A stretch of 64,000 bases of DNA, taken from the NCBI GenBank assembly GCA_902618975.1, contig CACNCN010000001.1:1-64000 (forward strand). The letters are read 5' to 3'. The notes below the pieces were generated by a model. That model was not told the DNA's origin and did not search any database. It saw only the letters and a program-made list of their open reading frames with translations. Of this stretch, positions 28,301 to 38,505 are shown one piece after another. Position 1 is the stretch's first letter. Each line of letters opens with the position of its first letter. The DNA is from an uncultured Pelagibacteraceae bacterium (GTDB lineage Bacteria > Pseudomonadota > Alphaproteobacteria > Pelagibacterales > Pelagibacteraceae). Made by a program: the position numbers and the translations under genes.

Positions 28301-29812
28301 TTATTTTGAATTATTTGAATAAATTATTCTTGGCTCTAAAAATAATTCTCTAGCAAGAGCTTTAAATCTTTTAGTAACTTGTTTTGAGATTATTTCTTGA
28401 TGTTGTGATGGAATTTTTAAAAATACAGCATTACCTCTTTTATACAATTTAAACTCTTCAAGAAATATCGTAGATATCGAGGTCAATGATTGTGAAAATC
28501 TCAATGCTGCTCCAACTTGTTTGCTTGAAAAAATTTCATTATTATTTAAAAAAGTTAGATACTCCATCTTTGGATTATACTTGATACTACAGTACCGCCA
28601 ATAACATGACAAAGCTAATTGTATTCTTTCTTTATGAGTCAATCTAAGTAAAGGAGTATTTATTGTTTCTTGAAATACCAATTCAGCTTTTTGAAATGCT
28701 CCTAATCCCCAATCCATATGACTTAATACACATGCCAGATATAATAATTTCTTATTAAAATGTTCATTGCCTTCAAAAACTGGATGAATAAAATCATAAT
28801 ATTTTTTATAGTTCGATCCTAGATCACCTCTTTTTTTTGCAATATTCTCAAGTGCTTTATAAAAAATTTCTGATTCTTTTACATCTTTAAAATAGTCAAT
28901 TGATAAAGAACCTTCACGCAAACCGCTTATAGAACAAATTATATTTCTTGGATTTGTAACTTTCATAATTTCATCAAGTATAATGCAACTATAAGGTAAA
29001 TACGCTGTTCTAGATTTTGAAATATACTCAACTGTTTTAAGTTTAGATTTATTAAAAGATGAAATTTTTTCAACAAACTTAGATAAAACATTGTTATCAA
29101 TACTATATTGATGAATTATATGTACCGGATGATTATTTTGAAAAAGATGTAATTTAAATAATGCTCGCCAGGTACCTCCAACTAAATATAGATTATTAAA
29201 TTTCTTTTTTGAAAGCCATTTTTCTTCTCTTAATAATTTTTTGATATATTTTGCTAAATTTCTTTTTTTAACTATAGGATTATTTAATAATCTTAAAACT
29301 CCAACAGGTAATGAGGTTTTATTAGTAACTATATTATTTTCAACTCGAGCTAATTCTAAACTTCCACCTCCAAGATCAGCAACTAATCCATTGACATTTT
29401 CAAAGCCTATTTTTACTCCCTCAGCTGAGCATTCAGCTTCTTCTTCACCAGATAATATATTAATCTTAGTTTTAAAAAGTTTTTCAACTTCATTAATAAA
29501 TGGTTTTGTATCAGTTGCTTCTCTTAAAACTGCTGTTGCAATGATTTTAAGATTTGTGATTTTTGAAACATTTAAAATTTCAGAGAATCTTTTTAAAACT
29601 TTTAAAGCATATTCGGTACCAGATCTGTGAAGTTTTTTGGATTTATCTAAATTTTTTCCAAGTTCACAAACTGCTTTTTCATTAAAAAAAGGCACACGAG
29701 AAGAACTGAAATCTTCATAAATTAGCATTCTTATAGAGTTTGATCCAATGTCTATTATAGCTAATTTTGCCTGATTTAATTTTAAACTATTTTTACTTTT
29801 AATTACTTCCAC
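28301..29812 (-). CDS. ppx: Exopolyphosphatase / GppA family phosphatase
   Basis: Ppx releases phosphate from the ends of polyphosphate; GppA hydrolyses pppGpp. The 503 residues start with IDIGSNSIRMLIYE (phosphate 1 loop of the ASKHA fold) and have GGGSLELARVE near residue 150. A C-terminal HD-like part follows with LSHMDWG. Adjacency to ppk (14-base overlap) favours exopolyphosphatase. The gene follows ppk on the minus strand. Confidence 0.9.
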   Translation of the reverse strand: MEVIKSKNSLKLNQAKLAIIDIGSNSIRMLIYEDFSSSRVPFFNEKAVCELGKNLDKSKKLHRSGTEYALKVLKRFSEILNVSKITNLKIIATAVLREATDTKPFINEVEKLFKTKINILSGEEEAECSAEGVKIGFENVNGLVADLGGGSLELARVENNIVTNKTSLPVGVLRLLNNPIVKKRNLAKYIKKLLREEKWLSKKKFNNLYLVGGTWRALFKLHLFQNNHPVHIIHQYSIDNNVLSKFVEKISSFNKSKLKTVEYISKSRTAYLPYSCIILDEIMKVTNPRNIICSISGLREGSLSIDYFKDVKESEIFYKALENIAKKRGDLGSNYKKYYDFIHPVFEGNEHFNKKLLYLACVLSHMDWGLGAFQKAELVFQETINTPLLRLTHKERIQLALSCYWRYCSIKYNPKMEYLTFLNNNEIFSSKQVGAALRFSQSLTSISTIFLEEFKLYKRGNAVFLKIPSQHQEIISKQVTKRFKALARELFLEPRIIYSNNSK

Positions 29813-31955
29813 TTTTAATCAATCTTAAGTGCAGTTGTTTAGGCTGCATTCTTAGTTTAGCTTTACCTCTTCCAGATAAGCTCGGATTATTCATAAAATA
29901 TTCATGAGCTGAAAAGGAATCGCTCTTACTATATTTAATTTTTTTATAATTACCATCAGCTTCAAGTTCCCAGCTCTGATTAGTATCAAGATAATTTGCC
30001 AACATTATTTGATCTAAGATCTGTTCATGAACAGTCTCATTTTCAATTGGGACTAGAAGTTCTACCCTTCGATTTAAATTTCTCGGCATTAAATCAGCTG
30101 ACGAAATATATACTTTTGCATTTCTATTAGGCATTTTTTTTGTACCATTACTAAAGCAGTAAATTCTAGAATGCTCTAAAAATCTTCCTATGATACTTTT
30201 TACAAATATGTTTTCTGATCTATCTTTTACTCCTGGTCTTAAACAACAAACACCCCTTACAAATAAATGAATTTTTACACCAGCATTCGAAGCTTCATAA
30301 AATTTATCAATAATTTCTGGATCTACTAAAGAGTTCATTTTTGCCCAAATAGCTGCAAATTTTCCATTTTTAGAATTTTTAATTTCAGCATCAATATTTT
30401 CATTTAAGGTTTGCCTCATATTTACTGGCGAAATAGAAATTTTATTTAAATTTTTTGGTTTTGCGTATCCTGTTACATAATTGAAAAACTTTTCAACATC
30501 TGATGCCATTTTCTTATCACAACTAAATAAAGACAAATCAGTATAAATTTTAGCATTTACTGGATGATAATTGCCAGTTCCTAAATGAAAATAAGTTTGT
30601 ATTTTACCCTGTTCTCTTCTTAAAACTAATGATGATTTTGCATGAGTTTTATATTTAGCAAAACCATAAACAATTTGAACACCTACTTTTTCTAAACTTC
30701 TTGATAGTTGAATATTAGCTTCCTCATCAAATCTAGCTTTAATTTCAATTAAAGCGGTAACTGTTTTTCCGTTTTCTGCAGCTGTTATTAAAGCTTTAAC
30801 AATAGGTGAGTCTAGAGTTGTTCTATATAGAGTTTGTTTTATAGCTATAACTTTTTTATCATTTGCTGCTTGGTTTAAAAATTCAATTACTGAGTCAAAT
30901 GTTTCGAAAGGATGATGAACAACTAAATCTTTCTTTTTAATAGTTTCAAAAAAATTATCATTATATTCTTTTAATCTTTCAACTTCTCTAGGTGTAAAAT
31001 GTTTAAATCTTAATTTTGGATTTTTTACTTTACATATTTGATCTATATCTTGAATTCCAACAAGGCCAGCAACATCATAAATATAGTCAGGATTTATATC
31101 TAATTTATTAGTTATAAATCTTATCAATTCGTTATCACTATTTTCAAGAACCTCTAAACGAACAATATCACCCGTTCTACGTCTTTTTAAAGCTAATTCA
31201 AAAGATCTAACCAAATCTTCTGCTTCCTCTTGAATCTCTACATCGCTGTCTCTTATTACTCTAAAAATCATTTTCTTTTCTAAATCATGATCTGGAAAAA
31301 TTTCATTAGCAAAAAAACTTATTACATCATCTAGAATCACAAATTTCTTATGATTTTTTGAAGACTCAATTTCAATAAATCTAGATAATGCTTTTGGTAT
31401 TACTATTATTGAGTTTAAAATCCTTTTTTTATTTTTTTTTCTTAACTTCATTACAATTGCTCTTCCTTGATTGATTATAAATGGAAATGGATGTGCAGGA
31501 TCAATTGCTGATGGTGTTAATAAAGGGTAAATCTCTTCTTTAAATATTTCTAAAAGTTTTTTTTTATCCTTAGTATTTAAATTAACTGGTTTAACTAAAT
31601 TGATATTATTTTTTTTTAATTCCATAATCAGTTGAATAAAAATTTTGTTCTGTTTTTTTAATAGTTTCTTAGTTTCAAGCACTACCTCATCCATTTGCTC
31701 TTCAGGTGTCAAACCATCAGAGCTTAGTGAGTCAACTTCTTGTTTTATTTGACTATATAACCCAGCTACACGGACCATAAAAAATTCATCTAGATTAGAC
31801 CCAGCAATTGATAAAAACTTTACTCTTTCATAAAGAGGATTTTCGATATTTTGCGCCTCTAAAAGTACTCTATCGTTGAATTTTAACCAAGAAAGCTCTC
31901 TATTTATATATTTAGATTTCAACTCTTCTTTATGTTGTTTTTTTAAAGCAGTCAT
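29799..31955 (-). CDS. ppk: Polyphosphate kinase
   Basis: Ppk1 polymerises the gamma phosphate of ATP into polyphosphate. It has 718 residues. The N-terminal domain begins YINRELSWLKFNDRVL, the HKD-type active site includes YKTHAKSSLVLRR, and FHLGTGNYHPVNAKIYTD follows. The later motif NRRVELLVPIE is also in place. With ppx and the adjacent pho/pst genes it forms the phosphate storage part of a phosphorus-dedicated block. Confidence 0.96.
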   Translation of the reverse strand: MTALKKQHKEELKSKYINRELSWLKFNDRVLLEAQNIENPLYERVKFLSIAGSNLDEFFMVRVAGLYSQIKQEVDSLSSDGLTPEEQMDEVVLETKKLLKKQNKIFIQLIMELKKNNINLVKPVNLNTKDKKKLLEIFKEEIYPLLTPSAIDPAHPFPFIINQGRAIVMKLRKKNKKRILNSIIVIPKALSRFIEIESSKNHKKFVILDDVISFFANEIFPDHDLEKKMIFRVIRDSDVEIQEEAEDLVRSFELALKRRRTGDIVRLEVLENSDNELIRFITNKLDINPDYIYDVAGLVGIQDIDQICKVKNPKLRFKHFTPREVERLKEYNDNFFETIKKKDLVVHHPFETFDSVIEFLNQAANDKKVIAIKQTLYRTTLDSPIVKALITAAENGKTVTALIEIKARFDEEANIQLSRSLEKVGVQIVYGFAKYKTHAKSSLVLRREQGKIQTYFHLGTGNYHPVNAKIYTDLSLFSCDKKMASDVEKFFNYVTGYAKPKNLNKISISPVNMRQTLNENIDAEIKNSKNGKFAAIWAKMNSLVDPEIIDKFYEASNAGVKIHLFVRGVCCLRPGVKDRSENIFVKSIIGRFLEHSRIYCFSNGTKKMPNRNAKVYISSADLMPRNLNRRVELLVPIENETVHEQILDQIMLANYLDTNQSWELEADGNYKKIKYSKSDSFSAHEYFMNNPSLSGRGKAKLRMQPKQLHLRLIKSGSN

Positions 31956-31968
31956 ATATTTAGATTTT

Positions 31969-32493
31969 ATGTATCAATTATACGTCATGAGACACGCAAA
32001 ATCTAGTTGGGATGATTTAAGTATTAATGATTTTGATAGACCACTTACTAAAAGAGGCAAGAAAAATGCAAAAATGATTTGTGAATTTTTTGTTAAAAAA
32101 AAATTTGAATTTGATTATGCATTAATTTCATCATCAAAAAGAACAAAAAAAACTTTTCAAATTTTATCCAAGAAAATTAATAAGCCAAAAAAAGTTAATT
32201 TTTCAAAAGATTTATATTTAGTTGATGAGAATGCAATTGTAAAAAAAATTAAAGAAATATCCAGTGAATATAAATCAATTTTGATTATAAACCATGAACC
32301 ATCAGTGAAAAATTTAGTACGAAATCTTACAAAAAATCATAATACGAATAATTTTAAACTAATGAATTATAAATTCCCAACAGCAGCATTTGCAAAAATT
32401 GAGTTTGATATTAAATCCTGGAATGAAGTCGAGAAAAAGGGAGTATTAAAAAAATTTATAAGACCCAAAGATCTTCAAGATTCTAAAGAATAA
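31969..32493 (+). CDS. sixA: SixA-like histidine phosphatase
   Basis: Histidine phosphatase superfamily member with the RHG-type catalytic motif LYVMRHAKSSW at the N-terminus, the KRTKKTFQIL helix and the second histidine in INHEPSVKNL. The start at 31969 places the catalytic motif at residue 8, as in SixA. It has 174 residues. SixA in E. coli acts on phosphohistidine proteins; the substrate here is unknown. It is divergent from ppk by 13 bases and its 3' end overlaps the converging phoB by 19 bases. The symbol is tentative. Confidence 0.8.
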   Translation: MYQLYVMRHAKSSWDDLSINDFDRPLTKRGKKNAKMICEFFVKKKFEFDYALISSSKRTKKTFQILSKKINKPKKVNFSKDLYLVDENAIVKKIKEISSEYKSILIINHEPSVKNLVRNLTKNHNTNNFKLMNYKFPTAAFAKIEFDIKSWNEVEKKGVLKKFIRPKDLQDSKE

Positions 32494-33158
32494 CCAGCTG
32501 ATCTTACTGTTCTAATTAAAGGTTTTGTATTTTGTATATTAATTGCTTGTCTTAATCTTCTAATATGAACATCAACTGTTCTAGACTCAACATATATATT
32601 TTCTCCCCAAACATTGTTTAAGAGTTGTTCTCTTGAATAAACTCTTTTTGGATTTTTGATAAAAAAATCTAAGAGTTTAAATTCAGTTGGACCCAAAGTA
32701 ATTTCTTTATCTTTTCTATAAACTCTTTTTGTAATCCGATCTATTTTTAAATCAGTAAATTCTACAATGTCTGATGATGATTGAGGTTTAGATCTTCTCA
32801 ATAAAGATTTAATTCTAGCATTCAATTCTTTTTGACTAAAAGGTTTAGTTACATAATCATCTGCACCTGTATCAAATGCTTTTAATTTGTCTTCTTCCTC
32901 CCCTTTTGCAGTTAACATAATGACAGGAATATCATTAAACTTATTATCTTTTTTTAAGTTTTTACAAATTTCAACACCAGATAATTCTGGTAACATCCAA
33001 TCCATTAATATTAAATCTGGCTGTTTTAATTTTATTTGTTTAAGAGCATCTTCTCCATTTTCTGAATGACTGACTTTATAACCTTCTTTTTCAAGATTGT
33101 ACTTTAACAAACTAACAATTGATGCTTCATCTTCAGCTATGAAAACATGAGCTGACAT
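32475..33158 (-). CDS. phoB: Phosphate regulon response regulator PhoB
   Basis: An OmpR-class transcription factor of 227 residues. The receiver domain has the acidic pocket and the phospho-acceptor in LILMDWMLPELSG (about Asp54), and Lys in DDYVTKPF. The C-terminal winged helix contains EFKLLDFF, SREQLLNNVWG and VDVHIRRLRQ, as in PhoB. Position at the end of pstCAB-phoU and the nearby phoR leave little doubt. Confidence 0.95.
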   Translation of the reverse strand: MSAHVFIAEDEASIVSLLKYNLEKEGYKVSHSENGEDALKQIKLKQPDLILMDWMLPELSGVEICKNLKKDNKFNDIPVIMLTAKGEEEDKLKAFDTGADDYVTKPFSQKELNARIKSLLRRSKPQSSSDIVEFTDLKIDRITKRVYRKDKEITLGPTEFKLLDFFIKNPKRVYSREQLLNNVWGENIYVESRTVDVHIRRLRQAINIQNTKPLIRTVRSAGYSLES

Positions 33159-33161
33159 AAA

Positions 33162-33869
33162 TCATTTTTCTCCGGTTACAATTGGCTCTGTTCCCTTGGG
33201 TCTATCACCTTCTAAATATTCGCCTTTAACTAAATAATAAACTTGTTCTGCAACATTTGTAGTATGATCACCAATACGCTCTATGTTTTTAGTTACAAAC
33301 AATAAATGAGTTCCATCTTCTAAATTTTTTTCATTTTCTTTAAGATATTTTATAACTTCTTGCATACAAAGATTTGTTAGATCATCTATTTGCTCATCAC
33401 CTTCCCAAACATTTACTGCCATTGGCGCAGATCTTTCTAGATAAGCATCTAATGTTGATTTTAATTGTTTTTGAACATTGGTAGATACTCTATTCAATGA
33501 GTCTACCAAGTTCTTTGGAAGATTTTCGTTAAGCAAAAGTGTTCTCTTAGATATATTTTTTGCTAAATCACCTATTCTTTCTAAATCTGAAGACATTTTC
33601 AAAGCCGTTACTGTCTCTCTTAAATCAATTGCCATAGGTTGTCTTAAAGCAATTAAATTCACAACTTGCTGTTCAATTAAAGTCTCATATTTATCTATTT
33701 TTTGATCTTCTTGAATAACAGCTTCTGCAATATTGTTATCTCTTGTTGTAATGGCTTGAATTGCTTTACCTAAAGAAACTTCACATGCACTTCCCATTTT
33801 AATTATATTAGCATTAAGATTTTTTAGTTCTTCTTCGTAAGATTTGACTGTATGTGGTGCTTCAGACAT
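33162..33869 (-). CDS. phoU: Phosphate transport regulator PhoU
   Basis: PhoU links the Pst transporter to PhoR signalling. It has 235 residues and two three-helix PhoU repeats with conserved acidic segments DLERIGDLAKNIS near residue 93 and NIERIGDHTTNVAEQ near residue 195, which bind metal. It starts one base from the pstB stop and ends 3 bases before phoB. Confidence 0.96.
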   Translation of the reverse strand: MSEAPHTVKSYEEELKNLNANIIKMGSACEVSLGKAIQAITTRDNNIAEAVIQEDQKIDKYETLIEQQVVNLIALRQPMAIDLRETVTALKMSSDLERIGDLAKNISKRTLLLNENLPKNLVDSLNRVSTNVQKQLKSTLDAYLERSAPMAVNVWEGDEQIDDLTNLCMQEVIKYLKENEKNLEDGTHLLFVTKNIERIGDHTTNVAEQVYYLVKGEYLEGDRPKGTEPIVTGEK

Positions 33870-34624
33870 TATCCAAACCTCCCTGTTATATAATCTTGCG
33901 TTTTTTTATTATCAGGATTCTTAAATATTTTATCAGTAGATCCATGTTCAATCAATTGTCCTAAATGAAAAAAACCTGTATTTTGAGAAACACGTGCTGC
34001 TTGAGCCATAGAATGAGTTACAATTATTATTGTGTGCTCTTTTTTTAACTCATCAATCAATTCTTCAATTTGCGCTGTTGCTATAGGATCTAATGCTGAA
34101 CAAGGCTCATCCATTAATATAACTTCTGGTCTTACAGAAATCGCTCTAGCAATACAAAGTCTTTGCTGTTGTCCTCCAGATAATCCAGTTCCAGGTTCAT
34201 GCAACCTATCTTTTACCTCTTCCCATAGTGCAGCCTTTTTCAAACTAGTTTCAACAATTTCATCCATTTCTTGTTTTGATTGAGCCATACCATGAATTGT
34301 TGGACCGTAAGATACATTTTCATATAAAGTTTTTGGGAAAGGATTGGGTTTTTGAAAAACCATACCAATTTTTTCTCTTAGTCTTACGACATCACAACTT
34401 TTATCATTGATATTAAAATCATTAATTAAAATTTCTCCTTTAACACTACAGATATCAATTACATCATTCATTCTATTAAGACATCTTAGGAAAGTTGATT
34501 TACCACAACCAGATGGACCAATTAATGCCGTTACTTGATTTTCCTCAATATCTAAACTTATATTATAGAGCGCTTGTTTTTTTCCATAAAAAACATCAAC
34601 ATCTTTTGCTTTAATCTTTATCAT
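33869..34624 (-). CDS. pstB: Phosphate ABC transporter ATP-binding protein PstB
   Basis: The ATPase of high-affinity phosphate import. Walker [10 protein letters not shown], signature [14 protein letters not shown] and Walker [13 protein letters not shown] are complete. I chose the ATG at 34624 (251 residues) over 34645, because GGAG lies 6 bases before it and the start then overlaps the pstA stop region only slightly. It lies within pstCAB-phoU-phoB. Confidence 0.96.
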   Translation of the reverse strand: MIKIKAKDVDVFYGKKQALYNISLDIEENQVTALIGPSGCGKSTFLRCLNRMNDVIDICSVKGEILINDFNINDKSCDVVRLREKIGMVFQKPNPFPKTLYENVSYGPTIHGMAQSKQEMDEIVETSLKKAALWEEVKDRLHEPGTGLSGGQQQRLCIARAISVRPEVILMDEPCSALDPIATAQIEELIDELKKEHTIIIVTHSMAQAARVSQNTGFFHLGQLIEHGSTDKIFKNPDNKKTQDYITGRFG

Positions 34625-34625
34625 T

Positions 34626-35894
34626 TTAACTCCATTTTTTCTCAAACTTATGTCTTATTATTTGGGCAAATAAATTCATTATTATTAAAAAGCCAAGTAA
34701 GACCATTATACATGCCGAAACTTTTTCTACAAATCCCCTTTCAGCACTTTCAGCCCAAATATAAATTTGAACTGGTAAGCTTGCAGCAGGATCCATGGGT
34801 GATCCAGGTATCGTGTTAACAAAAGCAACCATTCCAATTAAAATTAGGGGTGCAGTTTCTCCTAAGGCTTGAGCTAAACCAATTATTGTTCCTGATAACG
34901 TGCCAGGCATAGAAAGAGGAACTGTATGATGCATTGTGGTTTGCATCCGACTTGCTCCCATAGCAAGTGCTGCCTCTCTTATACTTGGTGGAACTGCTTT
35001 TAAAGATGCTCTAGCAGCTATAATTATTGTTGGTAAGGTCATTAAGGACAAAGTGATACCTCCAACTAATGGGGTAGACCTTGGTAATTGAAATATAGCC
35101 AATAAAACTCCTAATCCTAATAGACCAAAAACTATAGATGGAACCGCTGCTAAGTTGTTTATATTTACTTCAATAAAATCAGTAAATCTATTTTTAGGGG
35201 CAAATTCCTCAAGATAGATTGCCGCTAGAACCGCAACAGGAAAAGCTATCATTAAACAAACAAGTATAGAAAAAATTGAGCCCATAAATGAACTTGCTAT
35301 TCCAGCTAACTCAGCTTCTCTTGAGTCAGCATTTGTAAAAAAACTTATATTAAATTTACTTTCAACCTTACCATTTGCAACAAGTTGATCAAAAATTTTT
35401 AATTGATAATCGCTTACTCTTCTTTGGTCTTCAGGTAAATCTCTTGGATAATTTCCTTTAAAGACTTGGTCTAAATCATCTGAAGCAGTTAGATAAACTT
35501 CCTTTGTTTTTCCTATTAAATTAGGGTCATTTAAAAGTTCATTTTTAATTTCTTTTTCAAAAAAATAAGACACCATTCTCTTCAATTCATTTTCTTGATC
35601 TTCATTGGCTTTTGGATCTAAATCAGCCATTGATTTTAATGCTATATCGTAATAATCAGCGTCCTGTAAATCTTCTTTAGAAGGATTTTGGTCTAACATC
35701 ATTAATTCAGCATCGAAAGTTACTGGAACAATAAGCCATGTTTTTTGAAAAGCTGAATAGCCAGTTGAAAAAATTTTAAAAATAAAGATTGTTAAAAATA
35801 AAAGTGCCATAAAAATTGCACTCAGACCGTATAAGCGAAATCGCTGTTCAGCTTTATATCTTTTATTTAATAATTGTTCTTTATTTTTATTCAT
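34626..35894 (-). CDS. pstA: Phosphate ABC transporter permease PstA
   Basis: A permease with an N-terminal helix (about residues 26-47), then a periplasmic insert of about 140 residues, then the usual five-helix MetI-like core with [25 protein letters not shown] near residue 300. It has 422 residues, longer than E. coli PstA (296), as is common for alphaproteobacteria. The gene overlaps pstC by 8 bases. Confidence 0.94.
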   Translation of the reverse strand: MNKNKEQLLNKRYKAEQRFRLYGLSAIFMALLFLTIFIFKIFSTGYSAFQKTWLIVPVTFDAELMMLDQNPSKEDLQDADYYDIALKSMADLDPKANEDQENELKRMVSYFFEKEIKNELLNDPNLIGKTKEVYLTASDDLDQVFKGNYPRDLPEDQRRVSDYQLKIFDQLVANGKVESKFNISFFTNADSREAELAGIASSFMGSIFSILVCLMIAFPVAVLAAIYLEEFAPKNRFTDFIEVNINNLAAVPSIVFGLLGLGVLLAIFQLPRSTPLVGGITLSLMTLPTIIIAARASLKAVPPSIREAALAMGASRMQTTMHHTVPLSMPGTLSGTIIGLAQALGETAPLILIGMVAFVNTIPGSPMDPAASLPVQIYIWAESAERGFVEKVSACIMVLLGFLIIMNLFAQIIRHKFEKKWS

Positions 35895-37272
35895 ATTTTT
35901 CTCTATATTTTTTAACTACTCTCAAGGCCACAATATTTAAACAAAGTGTTACTAAAAATAATGACATACCTAAAGCAAAAGCAGCTTGCGTTTTTGGGTC
36001 GCCAAAAGCTTGGTCACCAATTAGAATAACTACAATTTGAGCTGTAATCGTTGAAGTAGACTCTAAAGGATTTAAAGTTAAATTAGCAGCTAAACCAGAG
36101 GCCATAACAACTATCATTGTTTCTCCAATAGCTCTTGAAACACCAAGTAAAATAGATCCAACTATCCCCGGCAATGCCGCGGGAAAAATAACTCTCTTAA
36201 TTGTTTCTGATTTAGTTGCTCCCATAGCGTAACTTCCATCTCTTAAACTTTGAGGCACACTTGTAATTACATCGTCACTTAAACTTGAAATAAATGGTAT
36301 GATCATAATACCCATTACCCCTCCTGCTGCTAAAGCACTTTCAGCTGAAACTTCAAGACCCATTGAAGTTCCTAATTCTTTCAAAAATGGTCCAACAGTT
36401 AGGGCAGCAAAAAAACCATAAACAACTGTTGGTATACCAGCTAAAATTTCAATTAATGGTTTTGCATATTGTCTAACTTTAGTTGATGCATATTCAGCTA
36501 AATAAATTCCACTCATTAATCCAATTGGGATAGCAACGCACATAGCAATAAATGCAATAAAAAAAGTACCTGCAAAAATAGGGACTGCTCCAAAAGTATC
36601 TGAATACATTGTCGGATCTAAAGCCTCAGAAGAATCTCTAACAAAAGCTTTTGCTGGATACCAGTGAGTTCCAAAGACAAAATCAAATAATGGAATTACT
36701 TTAAAAAAATCTATGGTTTGAAATATAAGTGAAAAAACTATTCCAACAGTAGTTAATATTGCAGCTAAAGAAGCTGTAAATAAAACTGCGTTCAAAAATT
36801 TTTCAACTGGTTCTCTTGTTCTAGAATTAGATGAAATTCTTTTATATGCATAAGCAACAGAGGCAATAATTGCAGATAATACTATAACAACTTTTGAACT
36901 TTGAGCTATTGATCGAAGACTTAAATATTTTTCAGCTGAAGCCTCAATAAAAGGTGTAATTTCTCCAGTGAATTGACCTCGAGACAATGCTTTTGTTTTT
37001 TCGTATATTAAATTTAATTCATCATCAAGATAACCTTGATTTGAATAATCACTTAAGATTAATAGTTTTACAATTGTGGGCTCAAAAATTGCCCATAATG
37101 AAAAAATTATAAAGGCTGGTATTGCACACCAGATTGCAAGATAATAACCATAAAATTGTGGTAATGCGGTTAATCTTTTTTTTGTAGATTGAATTGTATA
37201 TGCTTTTTTGCGTCCAAAATAATAGCTTGTGAAACCTAGAAGAACAATAAATGTAAATAATATTAAGTTCAC
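35887..37272 (-). CDS. pstC: Phosphate ABC transporter permease PstC
   Basis: Second permease of the Pst system, 461 residues with extra N-terminal helices and an insert compared with E. coli PstC (319). The core has MSGIYLAEYAS, EILAGIPTVVYGFFAA and RDGSYAMGATKSETIKRVIFPAALPG. The gene lies 90 bases downstream of pstS, after a hairpin terminator, so the permease genes are probably expressed below the level of pstS. Confidence 0.94.
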   Translation of the reverse strand: MNLILFTFIVLLGFTSYYFGRKKAYTIQSTKKRLTALPQFYGYYLAIWCAIPAFIIFSLWAIFEPTIVKLLILSDYSNQGYLDDELNLIYEKTKALSRGQFTGEITPFIEASAEKYLSLRSIAQSSKVVIVLSAIIASVAYAYKRISSNSRTREPVEKFLNAVLFTASLAAILTTVGIVFSLIFQTIDFFKVIPLFDFVFGTHWYPAKAFVRDSSEALDPTMYSDTFGAVPIFAGTFFIAFIAMCVAIPIGLMSGIYLAEYASTKVRQYAKPLIEILAGIPTVVYGFFAALTVGPFLKELGTSMGLEVSAESALAAGGVMGIMIIPFISSLSDDVITSVPQSLRDGSYAMGATKSETIKRVIFPAALPGIVGSILLGVSRAIGETMIVVMASGLAANLTLNPLESTSTITAQIVVILIGDQAFGDPKTQAAFALGMSLFLVTLCLNIVALRVVKKYREKYE

Positions 37273-37307
37273 AGAATCTCCTTAAGTGAGGACTTTACAC
37301 TTTTTAT

Positions 37308-37338
37308 AAAAAAAGGGGTCTAAAAAGACCCCCTTTTT
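37308..37338 (-). terminator. Intrinsic terminator between pstS and pstC
   Basis: GGGGTC (37315-37320) and GACCCC (37327-37332) pair around TAAAAA, flanked by an A-run on the left and a T-run on the right. On the minus strand the hairpin is followed by a run of T, so it works in the direction of pstS transcription. Its position inside the pst operon suggests partial termination. Confidence 0.85.
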
Positions 37339-37362
37339 AATCATTTGTTAACCGAGGAATAA

Positions 37363-38394
37363 TTAATCACCCATAGCAACTAGCTTCGTAGCATTAGTTC
37401 TAGTTGTTTTATACAACTTAGAGTCTAATGGCACTAAACCAATGTCTGCTAAGTAACCACCTTTTCCAATAGCTTTCTTAGTTGTGAATTCTTTCACAAA
37501 CTCATGTAAGCCTGGAATTACTCCAACGTGTGCTTTTTTCACGTAGAAGAATAAAGGTCTAGCAACAGCATAACTGTAGTCTTGAATAGACTTTAATGAC
37601 GGTTGTCCACCATCAATACTTGCTGCTTGCAATTTATCTTTTGCAGCTAAGAAATAACTGAAACCAAAGAAACCAAACATTTCTTTATCTTGAGTTAACT
37701 TTTGGATGATTAAACTATCGTTTTCTCCAACTTCAATAGCAGCACCATCTTCTCTGTAAAGTTTTTGAGGTTTTTTGTATTTTTTATTTCCAGCTTCAAA
37801 ACCAGCTTTATAAAGAGCTTTAGCTTCTTTAGTCATACCTTTTTTCATTACTAAAGAATTCCAAGCATCTCTAGTTCCTGATGTTCCTGGTGGGATCATC
37901 ACTGAAATTTTTTGTTTTGGTAAGCTAGGGTCAATTTGGTCCCAAGTTTTATAAATATTTGGAACTAATTTACCATCAACAACTGTATGAGCAGCAAGTG
38001 CTAAATATAATTGTTCTTTAGTAAAGTTTACTGGTTTTGCATCTTTGCTGTAAGCTAATGTAATACCATCGTTACCAATTACGATCTCAACGATATCATT
38101 AACACCATTTTTCTTACATAGAGCTTTTTCTTTATCTTTCATAGCTCTTGATGCGTTTGTAATATCTGGATGTTGTTCACCTACACCAGCACAGAATAGT
38201 TTAGCTCCACCACCAGTACCAGTAGACTCGATCACAGGAGTTTTAAATCCTGAACCACCAAATCTTTCAGCAACAACTGTTGCGTAAGGGAATACCGTAG
38301 AGGAACCAACTATCTTAATTTGATCTCTTGCTTGAGCAACAGTTGCTATTGATAAAGCAACTAAAGAAGCGATCACTATAGTTAGTTTTTTCAT
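37363..38394 (-). CDS. pstS: Phosphate-binding protein PstS
   Basis: Periplasmic receptor for phosphate. It has 343 residues. The signal peptide is about residues 1-22 (ending VAQARD), then KIVGSSTVFPY and the phosphate loop SGTRDAW near residue 171. It starts the pst operon, with a three-unit Pho-box-like repeat about 75-105 bases upstream. PstS is among the most abundant proteins of phosphate-starved SAR11 cells, consistent with the terminator placed after it. Confidence 0.96.
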   Translation of the reverse strand: MKKLTIVIASLVALSIATVAQARDQIKIVGSSTVFPYATVVAERFGGSGFKTPVIESTGTGGGAKLFCAGVGEQHPDITNASRAMKDKEKALCKKNGVNDIVEIVIGNDGITLAYSKDAKPVNFTKEQLYLALAAHTVVDGKLVPNIYKTWDQIDPSLPKQKISVMIPPGTSGTRDAWNSLVMKKGMTKEAKALYKAGFEAGNKKYKKPQKLYREDGAAIEVGENDSLIIQKLTQDKEMFGFFGFSYFLAAKDKLQAASIDGGQPSLKSIQDYSYAVARPLFFYVKKAHVGVIPGLHEFVKEFTTKKAIGKGGYLADIGLVPLDSKLYKTTRTNATKLVAMGD

Positions 38395-38466
38395 TATATT
38401 TAATCCTTTCGTTATTAATTAATATATAAAGGTGAGTGACTCGTACAAATTAATTGAATCTTTAAT

Positions 38467-38499
38467 ATTACAGAATTGTTACACTTTTGTTAAAAAGAT
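38467..38499 (-). promoter_or_regulatory. Pho-box-like triple repeat upstream of pstS
   Basis: On the + strand ATTACA, GTTACA and GTTAAA occur at 38467, 38478 and 38489, an exact 11-base period. On the pstS strand this reads TTTAAC, TGTAAC, TGTAAT. PhoB binds 11-base direct repeats, and the TGTAA core resembles the CTGTCAT half-site with one changed base. The same pattern recurs near plcP, the kinase gene and the chimeric gene. Confidence 0.7.
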
Positions 38500-38505
38500 A
38501 ACTTT